A DNA stretch of 64,000 nucleotides from Erwinia tracheiphila. Its GTDB lineage: Bacteria > Pseudomonadota > Gammaproteobacteria > Enterobacterales > Enterobacteriaceae. How positions within the stretch are numbered: position 1 is the stretch's first letter; each line of letters begins with the position of its first letter. Position numbers and translations under genes: made by a program. Where the stretch lies: assembly GCF_021365465.1 (NCBI RefSeq), contig NZ_CP089932.1:3968001-4032000 (forward strand). The letters are read 5' to 3'. The notes beneath the pieces are model-generated. The model made no database searches and was not told the DNA's origin. It saw only the letters and a list, made by a program, of their open reading frames with translations. This document shows, one piece after another, positions 1 through 9,164 of the stretch.

Positions 1-890
1 TATATGAAATTCCGCTGGTGACCGCCACTTTCGCCGTGGAAGAAAAGGCGGTGCGAAAAAACAACGTGGAAACCTGGCTTGCTGAACATGCCGACGAACC
101 CACGCATCCGATGATGCCTGGGTTGGCAGAACGGGATGAAACTCACTGGTACTGGCTGCAGCCACAGCATCCTCTGCTGCAACAGGACGATCAGCGTTCG
201 CTGAAGGCCGAGCAGTTGATCATGCTGCGGATGGAGCAGGCTATCCATCAGAGTGGTTCACAGTTTATCGGCCTGCAGGAAAGCAAATCCATCCTCAACT
301 GGCTGGAAAGCGAGCAACCGGAACTGGCTCAGGAACTGCAGCGCATTATGCCGCTCTCCCGCTTTGCTGCCGTATTACAGCGGCTGGCATCTGAACGTAT
401 TCCACTGCGTTCGGTACGTACCATCGCTGAAACCCTGATTGAGCACGGCCAGCACGAACGTGAAAGCACCGCCCTGGCCGACTTCGTGCGTATTGCGCTG
501 AAGGAACATATCTGCCACCAGTATCTGCAACCTAACGGGCTGGATGTCTGGCTGCTGACGCCGGAAACAGAAGAGCTGCTGCGCGACTCACTGCGTCAGA
601 CGCAGAGCGAAACATTCTTCTCACTGGCGCATGAATATGGTATCAGCATGCTGCACCAGATGCGCCAGGCCTTCCCGGCTTATAACAATACACAGGCGCT
701 TATCCTTGTTGCCCAGGATTTACGCAGTCCGCTGCGCGGTCTGCTGAAAGATGAGTTCCACGCCGTACCGGTCCTTTCTTTTGCTGAATTGACCAGCAAC
801 ATTGCCATTAATGTGCTGGGTCGGTTCGATTTACAACAATCACCGCCCGACCTCCAGGAGGATGACTCATGCATGAATTACGAGTACTGA
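1..890 (+). CDS. hrcV: HrcV (SctV) type III secretion export gate, C-terminal part
   Basis: This is the 3' part of the gene for the large inner-membrane export-gate protein of the Hrp T3S apparatus; the 5' end lies outside the window and the frame is open from base 3. The visible ~295 residues correspond to the soluble cytoplasmic domain, which in the SctV/FlhA family forms a nonameric ring that receives substrates and chaperones. No transmembrane segment is visible, as expected for this part. The gene ends in MNYEY and overlaps the next gene, hrpQ, by 22 bp, so translation is probably coupled. The order hrcV-hrpQ-hrcN matches Hrp1-type clusters of Erwinia and Pantoea. Identification rests on family resemblance plus the unmistakable downstream order. 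Confidence 0.93.
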   Translation, partial: YEIPLVTATFAVEEKAVRKNNVETWLAEHADEPTHPMMPGLAERDETHWYWLQPQHPLLQQDDQRSLKAEQLIMLRMEQAIHQSGSQFIGLQESKSILNWLESEQPELAQELQRIMPLSRFAAVLQRLASERIPLRSVRTIAETLIEHGQHERESTALADFVRIALKEHICHQYLQPNGLDVWLLTPETEELLRDSLRQTQSETFFSLAHEYGISMLHQMRQAFPAYNNTQALILVAQDLRSPLRGLLKDEFHAVPVLSFAELTSNIAINVLGRFDLQQSPPDLQEDDSCMNYEY

Positions 891-1789
891 CCGGGCTGCA
901 CCGCGGTGCAGCGTTGCCCCTGAGTGGCGAACAATGGTGGATTGGTGCCGCAGAGGATGCGGATCTTGCCCTGTACGATCCGGGAATTAAAGATCGCCAT
1001 TGTCAGCTGTTAAAAACCTTGCACGGCTGGGCCGTGAAGGCACTGGAAGGACCATTGAACGATAATGAAGGGCGGCGCTGTGAGGAGCTGACCGATCTGA
1101 AACCCGGCACAGCCTTTGCGCTAGGGCATATCTGGTTAAGCATCGTCAGTGCGGCAACACCCTGGCCGGAAGAGCCGGTGGAAGCAGTCCAGGAAGAGGC
1201 TGCTGAACCGACCCTGGCCGAAACCGCAGAGGTCCCTTCTGCCGTCGAGCCCACCAGGTCGGTCAAAGAACCGCTGCCGTTATGGGTAAAAGCGATTTAC
1301 CTGCTGTTGGCCCTGCTGCTGGTGATGATGCTGGAAAGCTGGTTATTCAATGCCAGTGAGGCTTCTCCTTCCGCGCCTCCGGCACCAGGGAAACCCCCGC
1401 TTGCAGGGGTGGATCGCACCCGCCGGATACTGACCAGCATGCTGCTGGATCGGGGGCTGGATAAGCGCGTGACGCTGACGTCTGATAAAAACAACATCAC
1501 CATGACAGGCAATCTCAGCGATGAAGACAATCAGCGTTTGCAACGCATGATGCGCACCCTTTATCACCATTATGACGTCCGCCAAATCATTCATAATGAA
1601 GCCAGCACCATCAGTTCGCACCTGCCGTTTAATATCGTGCAGATCACCAGTGGCCCGCACGCCAATATTGTGACCGACGGCGGGCAGCGTATTTTTATCG
1701 GCGATGAAGTCGATCAGCTGCGCCTGGTGGCGATCAATACTGACAGTATTGAATTTGCCGGACGCGAAAGCATCAGGGTGAAATGGTAA
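869..1789 (+). CDS. hrpQ: HrpQ (SctD) inner-membrane ring protein
   Basis: A 306-residue bitopic membrane protein of the SctD family, which forms the outer ring of the T3S inner-membrane platform. Residues 1-95 look like a cytoplasmic FHA-like domain. An acidic, Pro/Glu/Ala-rich linker follows (about 95-130). A single transmembrane segment lies at about 136-160 (LPLWVKAIYLLLALLLV region). The rest is the periplasmic ring-building part. The start overlaps the hrcV end by 22 bp and has a good ribosome site (CCAGGAGG, about 855-862). The stop codon overlaps the ATG of hrcN. Gene order and topology make the call firm, although SctD sequences diverge widely. Confidence 0.9.
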   Translation: MHELRVLTGLHRGAALPLSGEQWWIGAAEDADLALYDPGIKDRHCQLLKTLHGWAVKALEGPLNDNEGRRCEELTDLKPGTAFALGHIWLSIVSAATPWPEEPVEAVQEEAAEPTLAETAEVPSAVEPTRSVKEPLPLWVKAIYLLLALLLVMMLESWLFNASEASPSAPPAPGKPPLAGVDRTRRILTSMLLDRGLDKRVTLTSDKNNITMTGNLSDEDNQRLQRMMRTLYHHYDVRQIIHNEASTISSHLPFNIVQITSGPHANIVTDGGQRIFIGDEVDQLRLVAINTDSIEFAGRESIRVKW

Positions 1790-3150
1790 TGAGCGCGCTG
1801 CAACAGGATCTGGCGCACTGGGCGCAGCATCAGCGCCAGCGTTTTAGCAGCTATGCGCCGGTCAGGCGCTACGGCAGAGTGACCGGTATCAGCGGTATTC
1901 TGATCGAGTGCAGTCTGCCGGATGCGCGTATCGGTGATTTATGCCGTATTCTGCGCAGTGACGGCGGCAGTGTGCTGTCAGAGATTGTCGGCTTCAGCCC
2001 GGAAAAAATTCTGCTGTCGGCGCTGGGTGCGCTGGACGGTATTTCCCAGGGTGCCACAATCATCCCGCTTTATCTACCGCACAGTATCTGTGTCAGCGAT
2101 CGCCTGCTTGGCAGCGTGCTGGATGGCTTTGGCCGACCACTGGAGCCGGGCGGCCACAGTGCCTTTGCCGAACCGGGCACCGACGTACGTGCCGTGCCAG
2201 TGCTCAGTGACGCTCCCCCGCCCACCGAACGCCCACGCATCAATAGCCCGTTGCCAACCGGCCTGCGGGCCATTGATGGCTTGCTGACTATCGGTAACGG
2301 ACAACGGGTTGGGATCTTTGCCGGGGCAGGCTGCGGTAAAACCACGCTGCTGGCGGAACTGGCGCGTAACACGCCTTGCGACGTGATTGTGTTTGGGCTG
2401 ATTGGTGAACGTGGTCGTGAACTGCGGGAATTTCTCGATCACGAGCTGGATGACGAATTACGCAGTCGGACCGTGCTGCTGTGCGCCACCTCCGACCGTA
2501 GTAGTATGGAGCGCGCGCGGGCTGCCTTTACCGCCACCGCTATTGCCGAAGCCTTTCGCACGGAAGGCAAAAGCGTCCTGCTGATTGTCGATTCACTAAC
2601 CCGTTTCGCCCGCGCCCAGCGTGAAATTGGCCTTGCGCTGGGTGAGCCGCCGGGACGCGGTGGCCTGCCGCCCTCGGTTTATACCCTGCTGCCGCGGCTG
2701 GTGGAGCGTGCAGGACAAACCACCCAGGGCGCAATTACCGCCCTCTATTCGGTGCTTATTGAGCAGGACTCCATGAATGATCCGGTTGCCGATGAGGTTC
2801 GCTCGCTGATTGATGGCCATATCGTTCTCAGCCGCCGTCTGGCGGAACAAAATCACTATCCCGCCATCGACATCCTTGCCAGCCTCAGCCGAACCATGAG
2901 CAATGTGGTTCCGCGTGAACATATGAGACAGGCAGGACAGATCCGCAGCCTGATGGCAGCCTACAAGCAGGTGGAAATGCTTATTCGCCTTGGTGAGTAC
3001 CAGCCAGGTAATGACATCCTGACCGATGCCGCCGTCAATGCGAATGACGTTATTAACCGCTTTCTGCGCCAGTCCATGCGCGAACCTGACGATTTAGGCC
3101 AGATCCTCAGCCAACTTGCGGAGGTCAGCGCCCATGCCCCGGATTATTGA
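1789..3150 (+). CDS. hrcN: HrcN (SctN) type III secretion ATPase
   Basis: The cytoplasmic ATPase that strips chaperones from substrates and energises export; it is homologous to FliI and the F1 beta subunit. The Walker A motif GAGCGKTTLL lies at about residues 178-187. The Walker B region LLIVDSLTRFA and the family signature PPSVYTLLPRLVER are present. Length (453 aa) is normal. Two in-frame ATGs exist, at 1783 and 1789; the second overlaps the hrpQ stop (TAATG) and sits better spaced from AGGGTGA, so I chose it. It overlaps hrpO by 17 bp at its 3' end. Nothing suggests inactivation. Confidence 0.96.
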   Translation: MSALQQDLAHWAQHQRQRFSSYAPVRRYGRVTGISGILIECSLPDARIGDLCRILRSDGGSVLSEIVGFSPEKILLSALGALDGISQGATIIPLYLPHSICVSDRLLGSVLDGFGRPLEPGGHSAFAEPGTDVRAVPVLSDAPPPTERPRINSPLPTGLRAIDGLLTIGNGQRVGIFAGAGCGKTTLLAELARNTPCDVIVFGLIGERGRELREFLDHELDDELRSRTVLLCATSDRSSMERARAAFTATAIAEAFRTEGKSVLLIVDSLTRFARAQREIGLALGEPPGRGGLPPSVYTLLPRLVERAGQTTQGAITALYSVLIEQDSMNDPVADEVRSLIDGHIVLSRRLAEQNHYPAIDILASLSRTMSNVVPREHMRQAGQIRSLMAAYKQVEMLIRLGEYQPGNDILTDAAVNANDVINRFLRQSMREPDDLGQILSQLAEVSAHAPDY

Positions 3151-3577
3151 TGAATTTGAAGCAGAGCCGGACAGTCAGCGCCTCAGCCTGCAACAGGCGC
3201 TGAACGTGCTGATGCCGATTCGCCGCCAGCGGCTTAATCGTGCACAGCGTGTGCAGCGCCAGCAGCACACGCTGCTGACGCAGGCCCGTGAACAAAAACA
3301 GGCCGAAGAAGAACAGCTGGTCCAGGAGCAGGAGCACTACCTTGAACAACGCGAACGCTTACAGCAGCAATCCTCGCGGGAAAAACTCACCCGTCATCTG
3401 AACAACGAGATGACCGCGCTGCAGGCGGTAGGTAAGCAGCAACAGCAATGTTACCAGGCGGAACATGCCTGTGAACAAGCACAGGCTGAACTGGAACGGG
3501 CCACGCAGTGGGCGCGTGAACAACAAAAAGCAGTGGAAAAGCTGCAATATTTATCTGAACACCTGGAGGATGCGTGA
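3134..3577 (+). CDS. hrpO: HrpO (SctO) ATPase-associated stalk protein
   Basis: A 147-residue, almost wholly alpha-helical protein rich in Gln, Glu and Arg, with heptad-like patterning from about residue 25 to the end: a long coiled coil. This is the profile of SctO/FliJ proteins, which act as the central stalk between the HrcN hexamer and the export gate. The reading frame is open upstream, but the first ATG is at 3134, behind GGAGG. It overlaps hrcN and its TGA overlaps the ATG of hrpP. The family is poorly conserved in sequence, so the call relies on coiled-coil character, size and position between hrcN and hrpP. Confidence 0.85.
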   Translation: MPRIIDEFEAEPDSQRLSLQQALNVLMPIRRQRLNRAQRVQRQQHTLLTQAREQKQAEEEQLVQEQEHYLEQRERLQQQSSREKLTRHLNNEMTALQAVGKQQQQCYQAEHACEQAQAELERATQWAREQQKAVEKLQYLSEHLEDA

Positions 3578-4050
3578 TGAATATATCGGGATACCCTGAG
3601 CGAGTGCCACCACCCCGGCGCCAGACACAGCCGGATGAGCGCTATCGTGAACGTATATCGGCAGCCCGCCTGCGCCATCAGGATAACAAAGAGACGCTGA
3701 CGGCGCCAGGCTCACTGTTTTACACCAGCGCCAACGAATTTACGTCGGAAGCGCTGACCGTTCAGGACGAAGCGCCCTCTCCTGACTGGCAGAAGCTGCA
3801 CGATGAACTGCACGAGAAGATTGCCAACAATGCCGATGAAGACTGTGCCTTCACCCTTATTTTACCAGAAGCGGGGGAGGTGGATGTGACGCTGGCACGC
3901 GGTCGACCAGTGGGTTGGGAAATTTCACTGCGGTTTGCCCCGCAGGTATGCCGCTGGTGGCAGAGTCGTGAAATCCAGTGCCGCCGCCAGTTGAGCCAGT
4001 CTCTGGCCGCTCCGGTACGTTTACGCATTGAGCAGGTAAACACAGTATGA
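3577..4050 (+). CDS. hrpP: HrpP (SctP) substrate-specificity / pilus-length regulator
   Basis: A 157-residue protein with a proline- and arginine-rich, probably disordered N-terminus and a folded C-terminal half. The latter (about residues 85-155) resembles the T3S4 domain of SctP/FliK proteins, which touches HrcU to switch export from pilus subunits to late substrates. The start was set at ATG 3577, six bases after a strong GGAGGA site and overlapping the hrpO stop; a GTG at 3574 is a poorer alternative. The 3' end overlaps hrcQ by 4 bp (ATGA). The call relies chiefly on location between hrpO and hrcQ. Confidence 0.82.
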   Translation: MNISGYPERVPPPRRQTQPDERYRERISAARLRHQDNKETLTAPGSLFYTSANEFTSEALTVQDEAPSPDWQKLHDELHEKIANNADEDCAFTLILPEAGEVDVTLARGRPVGWEISLRFAPQVCRWWQSREIQCRRQLSQSLAAPVRLRIEQVNTV

Positions 4051-5096
4051 ATAACCACAGCCCACTGCATTTTCCCCGCTTCAGCCGCGCCGCCGCACGA
4101 TCGCAAAATCAGCTGGCACGCGGGTATTACTTCCCGTTCAGCCTTGGCGAGGAGGCAGGTACGTTGTATCTCCTGCCCGGCGGAGAATCGCGCCCGCAGG
4201 CACTGAGCCACTGGCAGGGTGCGCTGGGCTATTTTGCGCTGGACGAGGGCATGCCGCTGCTCAATATGCTGTCACTGTCGCCGCTGGCGTTGCCCGAGAA
4301 CGTGAGCGAAGAAGACGACTGGCAGTGGGCGTTATTCAATCAGTATTTCAGTGGGGAACTGGCACAGCTGTTTGGACCACTCAAACCCAGTGAGCCACAG
4401 GAACAGGGGCAGTTATGTTTGCGGCTGCATGTCAGAGTCGGCGAGCGCCACGCAGAGTGTCCGTTGTATCTCAGCCATGAGCGCCTGTCACACTGGCTGA
4501 ATCAGCCCGGCTGGCAGTGCAGCCAGGGCGCGTTGCCCAAGGGGCTGGTCTATACTCAGCCACTGGTACTGGGACGCCTTACCCTGAGCACGCTCCAGCT
4601 GCAGGCTCTGAATACGGGCGATGTTGTGGTTCCTCCGGTGAAGTATTTTACCCCGGATGGTCAGGGTAGCCTGATCCTTGCCGGGCAGCAGTTACACGGC
4701 GAGTTACAGTTGCCTCACCATTTTTTGCTTAATCATCTGGAGAGTACCGCCTTGAACCCACATGCTGCTGATGAATTTTATGATGATGAACACGCGCAAG
4801 AGTACGCTGAGGAAGAACACGGTGAAGAAACCTACGCGAATGACGCTCCCTCCCCGCAGCTAACCTCACTGCCGCTGTCGCTGGAAGTTCGCTGCGGCCG
4901 CACCCGTGTGACGCTGGGCGAGCTGCAACAGTTGCGTGCGGGCAGCGTGCTGACGCTGGAAAATGTCACGCCGGGTGAAGCGGGTTTGTATCACGGTGAA
5001 ACGCTGATTGCCCGTGGTGAGCTGGTGGATGTGGAAGGCCATCTTGGATTACAACTCACCCAACTGCTGCTGAACGCGCAGCAGGAGGCAGGATGA
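4047..5096 (+). CDS. hrcQ: HrcQ (SctQ) cytoplasmic C-ring protein
   Basis: A single-chain 349-residue SctQ protein, the building block of the cytoplasmic sorting platform. The N-terminal ~230 residues are variable. An acidic spacer (about 238-265, rich in Asp/Glu) separates them from the C-terminal SpoA (surface presentation of antigens) domain at about 270-345. In Pseudomonas syringae the gene is split into hrcQA and hrcQB; here it is one continuous frame, as in Erwinia. It overlaps hrpP and hrcR by ATGA junctions, implying coupled translation. Confidence 0.93.
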   Translation: MNNHSPLHFPRFSRAAARSQNQLARGYYFPFSLGEEAGTLYLLPGGESRPQALSHWQGALGYFALDEGMPLLNMLSLSPLALPENVSEEDDWQWALFNQYFSGELAQLFGPLKPSEPQEQGQLCLRLHVRVGERHAECPLYLSHERLSHWLNQPGWQCSQGALPKGLVYTQPLVLGRLTLSTLQLQALNTGDVVVPPVKYFTPDGQGSLILAGQQLHGELQLPHHFLLNHLESTALNPHAADEFYDDEHAQEYAEEEHGEETYANDAPSPQLTSLPLSLEVRCGRTRVTLGELQQLRAGSVLTLENVTPGEAGLYHGETLIARGELVDVEGHLGLQLTQLLLNAQQEAG

Positions 5097-5746
5097 ATAC
5101 AGAACAATTTGATCCGATGACCTTTGCCCTGTTTCTTGGGGCACTTTCACTGATTCCCATGCTGATGATCGTCTGCACCTGTTTTTTAAAAATATCCATG
5201 GTGTTGTTGATCACCCGCAACGCCATCGGCGTACAGCAGGTGCCGCCGAATATGGCGCTTTACGGCATTGCGCTGGCCGCCACGCTGTTTGTGATGGCCC
5301 CGGTATTTAATCAGATGCAGCACCAGTTCAGCCAGGCACCTGCTGATTTATCCAGCATGGACAACCTCAAAACCAGTATGACCAACGGAGTGGCACCGTT
5401 ACAAAAATTTATGACGCACAACACCGATCCCGACATTTTGATCCATTTGCAGGAAAACAGCATGCGCATGTGGCCGAAAGAGATGTCGGACAATGTCAGC
5501 AAAGATAACCTGCTGCTGGTGATCCCGGCATTTGTGCTGTCGGAATTACAGGCGGGCTTTAAGATCGGCTTTTTAATTTATATCCCGTTTATCGTTATCG
5601 ATCTGATTGTTTCTAACGTGCTACTGGCGCTGGGTATGCAAATGGTCGCGCCAATGACCCTGTCGCTACCGCTAAAAATGCTGCTGTTTGTGCTGATCAA
5701 TGGCTGGACTCGCCTGCTCGACGGCTTATTTTACAGTTACCTTTGA
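5093..5746 (+). CDS. hrcR: HrcR (SctR) export apparatus membrane protein
   Basis: A 217-residue polytopic protein of the SctR/FliP family. SctR forms the core of the export gate with SctS and SctT. Hydrophobic segments lie near residues 10-35, 45-65, 135-175 and 180-210. The segment [18 protein letters not shown] and the C-terminal [13 protein letters not shown] stretch are typical of the family. Length is normal and there are no internal breaks. It starts within the last codons of hrcQ (ATGA) and is followed closely by hrcS. Confidence 0.96.
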   Translation: MNTEQFDPMTFALFLGALSLIPMLMIVCTCFLKISMVLLITRNAIGVQQVPPNMALYGIALAATLFVMAPVFNQMQHQFSQAPADLSSMDNLKTSMTNGVAPLQKFMTHNTDPDILIHLQENSMRMWPKEMSDNVSKDNLLLVIPAFVLSELQAGFKIGFLIYIPFIVIDLIVSNVLLALGMQMVAPMTLSLPLKMLLFVLINGWTRLLDGLFYSYL

Positions 5747-5753
5747 GGCACGC

Positions 5754-6014
5754 ATGGAAATAATGAATCTGTTTAAACAGGCCATGTTGTTGGTGGTGCT
5801 GCTCTCAGCACCACCGCTGCTGGTGGCGGTGATTGTCGGGGTGCTGGTGTCGCTGTTACAGGCGGTAATGCAGTTGCAGGATCAAACGTTGCCGTTTGCA
5901 ATCAAACTGGTGGCAGTAGGTATTGCGCTGGCGCTCAGTGGCCGCTGGATCGGCGTTGAACTAATTGAACTGGCACAGCAGGCTTTCACCATGATCCCAC
6001 AAACCGGAGCATAA
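5754..6014 (+). CDS. hrcS: HrcS (SctS) export apparatus membrane protein
   Basis: An 86-residue protein with two transmembrane helices, the SctS/FliQ component of the export gate. The conserved loop between the helices (LQAVMQLQDQTLPF) is present. The open frame extends upstream into hrcR, but the family length and the GAGG site before ATG 5754 fix the start there. It lies 7 bp after hrcR and 1 bp before hrcT. Confidence 0.95.
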   Translation: MEIMNLFKQAMLLVVLLSAPPLLVAVIVGVLVSLLQAVMQLQDQTLPFAIKLVAVGIALALSGRWIGVELIELAQQAFTMIPQTGA

Positions 6015-6015
6015 T

Positions 6016-6813
6016 ATGGCGACTGATGCCGCTCACACCCTTTATCAGTACCTGTTCGCGCTGACGCTGGGTGTGGCACGCATTTATCCCTGCCTGATCC
6101 TTGTCCCGGTGTTTTCATTCAATATTCTCAAAGGCATGGTGCGTACCGGCGTGGTGCTGGCACTGGCGCTGATGCCCGCGCTGGGCCTGCAGGTCCAGTT
6201 GGCCGTACAGATGCCGGACTGGCCACAACTGATTGGCCTGATTCTGAAAGAAGTGGTGATCGGCACCCTGCTGGGGCTGATAATGGCTATGCCGTTCTGG
6301 CTGTTTCAATCTGTCGGCGCACTGTTCGACAACCAGCGCGGCGCACTGATTGGCGGCCAGTTGAATCCGGCGCTGGGCAGTGACGTGACACCGCTCGGCC
6401 TGTTGCTACAGCAAACACTGATCATGCTGCTGATTCTGACACTGGGCCTGGGCGGCGTGACGCAGATTATCTGGGACAGCTATCGCATCTGGCCGATCAT
6501 GCAGTGGCTGCCGCTACCCCATGAAGAAGGTTTACAGCAATATCTGGCACTGCTGACAGACACCTTCACCCATATTATTATTTACGCCGGACCGCTGGTG
6601 GCACTGCTGCTGCTGCTCGATTTCAGTATCGCCGTGCTAAGTCTTTACAGCCCGCAATTGCAGGCGTTTGTACTTTCCGTACCGGCAAAATGCCTGGTTG
6701 GCCTGCTGTTTTTTGTGCTTTATATTCCGACGTTGAACGACCTGGGAGAGGGGCGTTTGCACCTGCTACCGGACCTGAGCAAACTGATGGCACTGATACT
6801 GGGAGGTCACTAA
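6016..6813 (+). CDS. hrcT: HrcT (SctT) export apparatus membrane protein
   Basis: A 265-residue polytopic protein of the SctT/FliR family, the third constituent of the membrane export gate. About six hydrophobic segments span the chain. The family-typical DNQRGALIGGQLNPALG loop is visible around residues 107-124. Its final base is shared with the first base of the hrcU start codon (TAATG). The length is normal and the frame intact. Confidence 0.95.
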   Translation: MATDAAHTLYQYLFALTLGVARIYPCLILVPVFSFNILKGMVRTGVVLALALMPALGLQVQLAVQMPDWPQLIGLILKEVVIGTLLGLIMAMPFWLFQSVGALFDNQRGALIGGQLNPALGSDVTPLGLLLQQTLIMLLILTLGLGGVTQIIWDSYRIWPIMQWLPLPHEEGLQQYLALLTDTFTHIIIYAGPLVALLLLLDFSIAVLSLYSPQLQAFVLSVPAKCLVGLLFFVLYIPTLNDLGEGRLHLLPDLSKLMALILGGH

Positions 6814-7895
6814 TGGCGGAAAAAACGGAAAAACCCACGGAGCAAAAGCTTCAGGACGCACGCCGAAAAGGTCAGGTTTCGCAAAGTCAGGATGTGCCTA
6901 AACTGTTTATTTGTGCCGGCATAGTTGAGATGGTGCTAACGCTGGATGATGTGGGAATGCAGAAGCTGCAGGCGCTGATGATGCTACCGCTGGCGCGTAT
7001 TAGCCAGCCCTTTGAGCTGGCTGCGAATGAAGTGGTCGGCAGTGCACTCACCCTGGTGGCAACCTTTTGCGGGGTGACGGTGTCGCTGGCTGCGCTGCTG
7101 CGTATTATCGGCGGCTGGATACAGTATGGTCCCCTTTTCGCGCCCGAGGCGCTGAAGCCTGATTTCAATCGTTTGGACCCTATTAACCAGTTTAAGCAGA
7201 TGTTTTCGGTCAAAAAACTGACCGATATGCTTAACAGCATTCTTAAAGCCGCCGCCATCTGTACCATTTTTTATCTGGTGATGACGCCGGATCTTGAGTC
7301 CCTTGCGCGCCTCTCCTATGGCGATTTGGACAGCTTCTGGCCGGCGGTGGAAGTAATACTGACCCGTGTCTCCCGCCAGACTCTGCTGACCCTGCTGGTG
7401 TTAACCATGCTGGATTTCGGGCTGCAGAAATACTTTTTCATCAAGCAGCAGCGGATGAGTCATCAGGATATTCGCGACGAGCATAAGCAGTCCGAGGGCG
7501 ATCCCCATATGAAAGGTCACCGCAAGGCCCTCGCCCATGAGTTACTCAATGAGCCGGTCAAAGCGGTGAAGAGCAAACCCGTGGAAGAGGCCGATTTGCT
7601 GCTGGTTAACCCAACGCACTATGCGGTGGCGCTCTATTATCGACCGGAGTTAACCCCACTGCCACGCATTATCTGTAAGGGAGAGGACAAGGAAGCCAAA
7701 GAACTAATTACCCGTGCGCAAAAAGCCAATATTCCAGTGATCCGCTTTATCTGGCTGGCACGAACGCTTTATCGCTCACAGGAAGGGCAAATGATCCCCC
7801 GTCATACGTTGCAGGCGGTGGCGCAGGTTTATCGGGTCCTGCGCGAGCTCGACGATCAAATACTTGATGAAGTGATTGAGCTGGAAGCCGAATAG
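6813..7895 (+). CDS. hrcU: HrcU (SctU) autocleaving export switch protein
   Basis: A 360-residue protein of the SctU/FlhB family, which sets substrate specificity of the T3S gate. The N-terminus (EKTEKPTEQKLQDARRKGQV) is the family hallmark. Four hydrophobic segments follow, then a charged linker, then the cytoplasmic domain with the autocleavage site NPTH at residues 266-269, so self-cleavage between Asn and Pro should be intact. The frame is open far upstream inside hrcT; ATG 6813 follows GGGAGG at the proper distance. It is the last gene of the T3S operon, and a candidate HrpL promoter begins 2 bp after its stop codon. Confidence 0.97.
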   Translation: MAEKTEKPTEQKLQDARRKGQVSQSQDVPKLFICAGIVEMVLTLDDVGMQKLQALMMLPLARISQPFELAANEVVGSALTLVATFCGVTVSLAALLRIIGGWIQYGPLFAPEALKPDFNRLDPINQFKQMFSVKKLTDMLNSILKAAAICTIFYLVMTPDLESLARLSYGDLDSFWPAVEVILTRVSRQTLLTLLVLTMLDFGLQKYFFIKQQRMSHQDIRDEHKQSEGDPHMKGHRKALAHELLNEPVKAVKSKPVEEADLLLVNPTHYAVALYYRPELTPLPRIICKGEDKEAKELITRAQKANIPVIRFIWLARTLYRSQEGQMIPRHTLQAVAQVYRVLRELDDQILDEVIELEAE

Positions 7896-7897
7896 CG

Positions 7898-7925
7898 GGA
7901 ACTTTCGTGCAGCCTGAACCACATA
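7898..7925 (+). promoter_or_regulatory. Candidate HrpL-dependent promoter (hrp box)
   Basis: GGAACT at 7898-7903, a 15-base spacer, then CCACATA at 7919-7925. The HrpL sigma-factor consensus is GGAACC, 15-16 bases, CCACnnA, so 12 of the 13 motif bases, counting the two free ones, fit. It begins immediately after the hrcU stop and ends about 73 bases before the ATG of the acetyltransferase gene, on the same strand. The spacing suits a promoter for that gene. Not seen: any experimental start site. Confidence 0.65.
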
Positions 7926-7998
7926 AATTCTGAAGTGTTGCCAGATCCCCATATCTGTTGAGGTCTGTCTACAGAATGACCTGCAAGGAATTGTGCCG

Positions 7999-8448
7999 AT
8001 GAACTTGATTATAACCGCCACACCTGACCCCGACGATGTGAATCATATTCGCAAAAAAATGATGGCGTTTAATGCACAATATGTTGATGTTACCGAAATC
8101 AAAAACATGTCCGTGTTTATGGATGATAAAGAAGGCAATAAAATCGCGGGGCTACTCGGCATCACCTGGGGAAACTGGATGCATATTCATTTTCTGTGGG
8201 TGGAAGAAACGTTGCGTGGCAGTGGGCACGGTGCCAAAGTGCTTCACGCCGCCGAGCAGGAGGCCATCGTTCGTGGCTGCCGCAGTGTGTGTGTGGATAC
8301 CTTTAGTTTTCAGGCGCGGGAATTTTATGAGAAACAGGGTTACCGCCTGCAAATGACGCTGGAACAGATACCGCTGCATCATCGTCAGCATTATCTGATC
8401 AAGCAGCTGGAGCCTTCTCCCCTTCTAATCAGTGAAGCAAGCAATTAA
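7999..8448 (+). CDS. GNAT-family N-acetyltransferase
   Basis: A 149-residue acetyltransferase of the GNAT fold. The acetyl-CoA-binding motif A is visible as VEETLRGSGHGAKVLHAAEQ at about residues 68-87 (R-G-S-G-H-G pyrophosphate loop). The C-terminal AREFYEKQGYRL is the usual motif B region. It has no signal peptide. Start ATG 7999 was preferred over GTG 7993 because AAGGAA is well spaced from it. The substrate cannot be predicted; the sequence resembles general housekeeping GNATs more than YopJ-type effectors. It lies directly behind the T3S operon with a candidate HrpL box upstream, so co-regulation with secretion is likely. Confidence 0.85.
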   Translation: MNLIITATPDPDDVNHIRKKMMAFNAQYVDVTEIKNMSVFMDDKEGNKIAGLLGITWGNWMHIHFLWVEETLRGSGHGAKVLHAAEQEAIVRGCRSVCVDTFSFQAREFYEKQGYRLQMTLEQIPLHHRQHYLIKQLEPSPLLISEASN

Positions 8449-8769
8449 AGTTGCAGCTCCGTGCGTATTATTGAGTTAAGCCGCTGAAGCCAGTTCTCCT
8501 GTTTCTTTATAAAAGCAGTGAAGCAGTTAAAACAGGGTCAAATTCATGACGGCGGAAACACTTATGCACCGTTAACGCCGCAGAAATTGATTGCCGTATC
8601 ACGACGATCTCCTGCGTTTCCTGGCTGCCCTGACATTGAAAATGACAGGCCGATAATGATTTACTATAACGCTTCAGTATATCCATTTGGGGTGCCGTTT
8701 TTTTATACTACAGACCCCGGTAAAAGGGCAAATCAAACAGCCTGATGTTGCGGGCTTTAAGGAAAAAGT
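8449..8769 (+). other. Intergenic stretch without a convincing gene
   Basis: A 321-base gap between the acetyltransferase and thioesterase genes. A 75-codon open frame (8518-8745) exists, but it has no clear ribosome site and resembles nothing I know. No terminator-like hairpin is evident, so read-through from the upstream hrp box into the thioesterase gene is possible. AAGGAA just before 8770 serves the next gene. Confidence 0.5.
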
Positions 8770-9153
8770 ATGTTTTGCAAACACTATGATGTTGACCCAA
8801 ATCATGTCGATTTTCAGGGCGTGGTCGATGGGCTGTATTATCCTTTCTATTTTGAATGGGCACGTCATGCTTATATGGCAGAAGCGTTAGGGCTGGATCT
8901 TGAAGAAGAGTTTAAACAGGGACGCGTTCATATGCTGCTGGAATATACTCTGCGCTTTAAAAAAAGCCTTAAAGTCGGTGATAAGATGATCGTTACCTGT
9001 CAACCTGTGAAAAATGAAAAACGCAGCCGGGTTAATTTTTTCCAGCAGATAATAGTGAATGAGGTGGTCTTTGCCGAGGCAACCTTCACCGCCACCTGCC
9101 TCACGCATGGTCGTCCCGGCGTGCCTGCCAGCCTCGCTGCTCTCCTTGACTAA
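8770..9153 (+). CDS. Hotdog-fold acyl-CoA thioesterase (4HBT/YbgC-like)
   Basis: A 127-residue single hotdog domain of the 4-hydroxybenzoyl-CoA thioesterase superfamily. The N-terminal motif HVDFQGVVDGLYYPFYFEWA aligns with the family D-x-x-G-V-V-x-x-x-x-Y-x-x-x-F-E-x-A pattern that holds the catalytic Asp and the start of the long helix. It would hydrolyse acyl-CoA or a similar thioester in the cytoplasm; the acyl group is not predictable. ATG 8770 follows AAGGAAAA. A strong intrinsic terminator stands 12 bp after its stop codon. It may share the HrpL-type promoter at 7898, though the 321-bp gap leaves room for its own promoter. Confidence 0.8.
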   Translation: MFCKHYDVDPNHVDFQGVVDGLYYPFYFEWARHAYMAEALGLDLEEEFKQGRVHMLLEYTLRFKKSLKVGDKMIVTCQPVKNEKRSRVNFFQQIIVNEVVFAEATFTATCLTHGRPGVPASLAALLD

Positions 9154-9164
9154 TTCGCTGTTTT

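Noticed and set aside
8518..8745. 75-codon frame between the acetyltransferase and thioesterase genes
   Set aside because: No ribosome site and no similarity I recognise; composition looks non-coding.
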